Shown here in pieces: positions 4,799 to 5,040 of a stretch of DNA of 5,040 nt. The first letter of the stretch is position 1, and every line of letters begins with the position of its first letter. Below the pieces are notes generated by a model. That model saw nothing but the letters and a program-made list of their open reading frames with translations. It ran no database searches and was not told the DNA's origin. Source of the DNA: Phycisphaerales bacterium (lineage in GTDB: Bacteria > Planctomycetota > Phycisphaerae > Tepidisphaerales > Tepidisphaeraceae); NCBI GenBank assembly GCA_028288905.1, contig JAQGHJ010000798.1, positions 1-5,040 on the forward strand, read 5' to 3'. The translations under genes were made by a program, and so were the position numbers.

Positions 4799-5040
4799 TC
4801 AGGTGGTGAGGACGACGGGGTCCCCTACCTTCAGCCGTAGCGCGTCGGCGGCCGACCCCTCCCGCACGGCGATCTCCAGCAGCCCGCTGCTGCCGACGAG
4901 GGCGAGCGGCTCGCCCAAGGCGACGTCGCCGTACGTCCGCCGGACCGGTCCGACACTTCGACCATTCACACTCACCCCGCCGACGCCGGTCAGCAGCCCG
5001 GCCGGCACGTTCGTCGTCGCGTTGCCGTAATGGTCGACGT
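4799..5040 (-). CDS. SAM hydroxide adenosyltransferase (DUF62 family), C-terminal part
   Basis: The last 79 residues of an S-adenosyl-L-methionine hydroxide adenosyltransferase, which cleaves SAM with a hydroxide nucleophile to adenosine and methionine. It is related to fluorinase and chlorinase. The visible part is the C-terminal beta domain. VDHYGNATTNV at the window edge matches the conserved IDxFGNxxTN motif, and TYGDVALGEPLALVGSSGLL followed by EIAVREGSAADALRLKVGDP matches the strongly conserved SSGxLEIAxxxGxAxxxLxLxxGD block. The product ends VVLTT with a TGA stop at 4801-4799. The catalytic N-terminal Asp-His-Arg region is outside the window. The frame is open through the right edge; the GTG at 5008 is internal, not the start. 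The chlorinating and fluorinating relatives cannot be excluded from this part alone, but the hydrolase is far commoner. Confidence 0.88.
   Translation of the reverse strand, partial: VDHYGNATTNVPAGLLTGVGGVSVNGRSVGPVRRTYGDVALGEPLALVGSSGLLEIAVREGSAADALRLKVGDPVVLTT

Noticed and set aside
2289..5040. Functional link between SAM-using BioA and the SAM hydroxide adenosyltransferase
   Set aside because: The genes are in different units, separated by a divergent gap and the RDD gene, and this BioA may not use SAM. Proximity alone is not evidence.

Overview
This is a high-GC bacterial window with a mostly minus-strand layout. The gene content, the many alternative (GTG/TTG) starts without Shine-Dalgarno sequences, and the short palindromic repeats point to a Planctomycete, most likely of the Gemmata type. 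That placement is inferred from style and protein character, not from a marker gene.

Left to right: (1) the first 221 codons of a minus-strand NifA-like sigma-54 activator with an N-terminal GAF domain, cut by the left edge; (2) a 162-bp AT-richer gap with a plausible promoter for it; (3) bioD (dethiobiotin synthetase); (4) a small DUF2809 membrane protein whose TGA stop shares one base with the bioD ATG; (5) a 245-bp spacer with a small operator-like palindrome, an inverted pair of REP-like repeats and a perfect 14-bp hairpin; (6) bioA (DAPA aminotransferase); (7) a gap of about 460 bp between divergent genes, with a second, unrelated nested inverted repeat built on 44-bp arms; (8) a plus-strand RDD-family membrane protein; (9) the C-terminal 79 residues of a minus-strand DUF62 SAM hydroxide adenosyltransferase, convergent with the RDD gene and cut by the right edge.

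The coherent unit is bioA -> DUF2809 -> bioD, read leftward. BioA makes 7,8-diaminopelargonate from KAPA, and BioD closes the ureido ring to give dethiobiotin. The DUF2809 protein is tightly coupled to bioD and has no known biotin role. No bioF, bioB, bioC/H or birA is seen here. BioA resembles the lysine-using Bacillus subtilis type in several active-site-proximal stretches, so its amino donor is an open question.

I see no CRISPR array, tRNA, rRNA, transposase or phage gene. The most unusual content is the two different nested inverted-repeat elements that bracket bioA. They generate most of the spurious open frames in the gaps.
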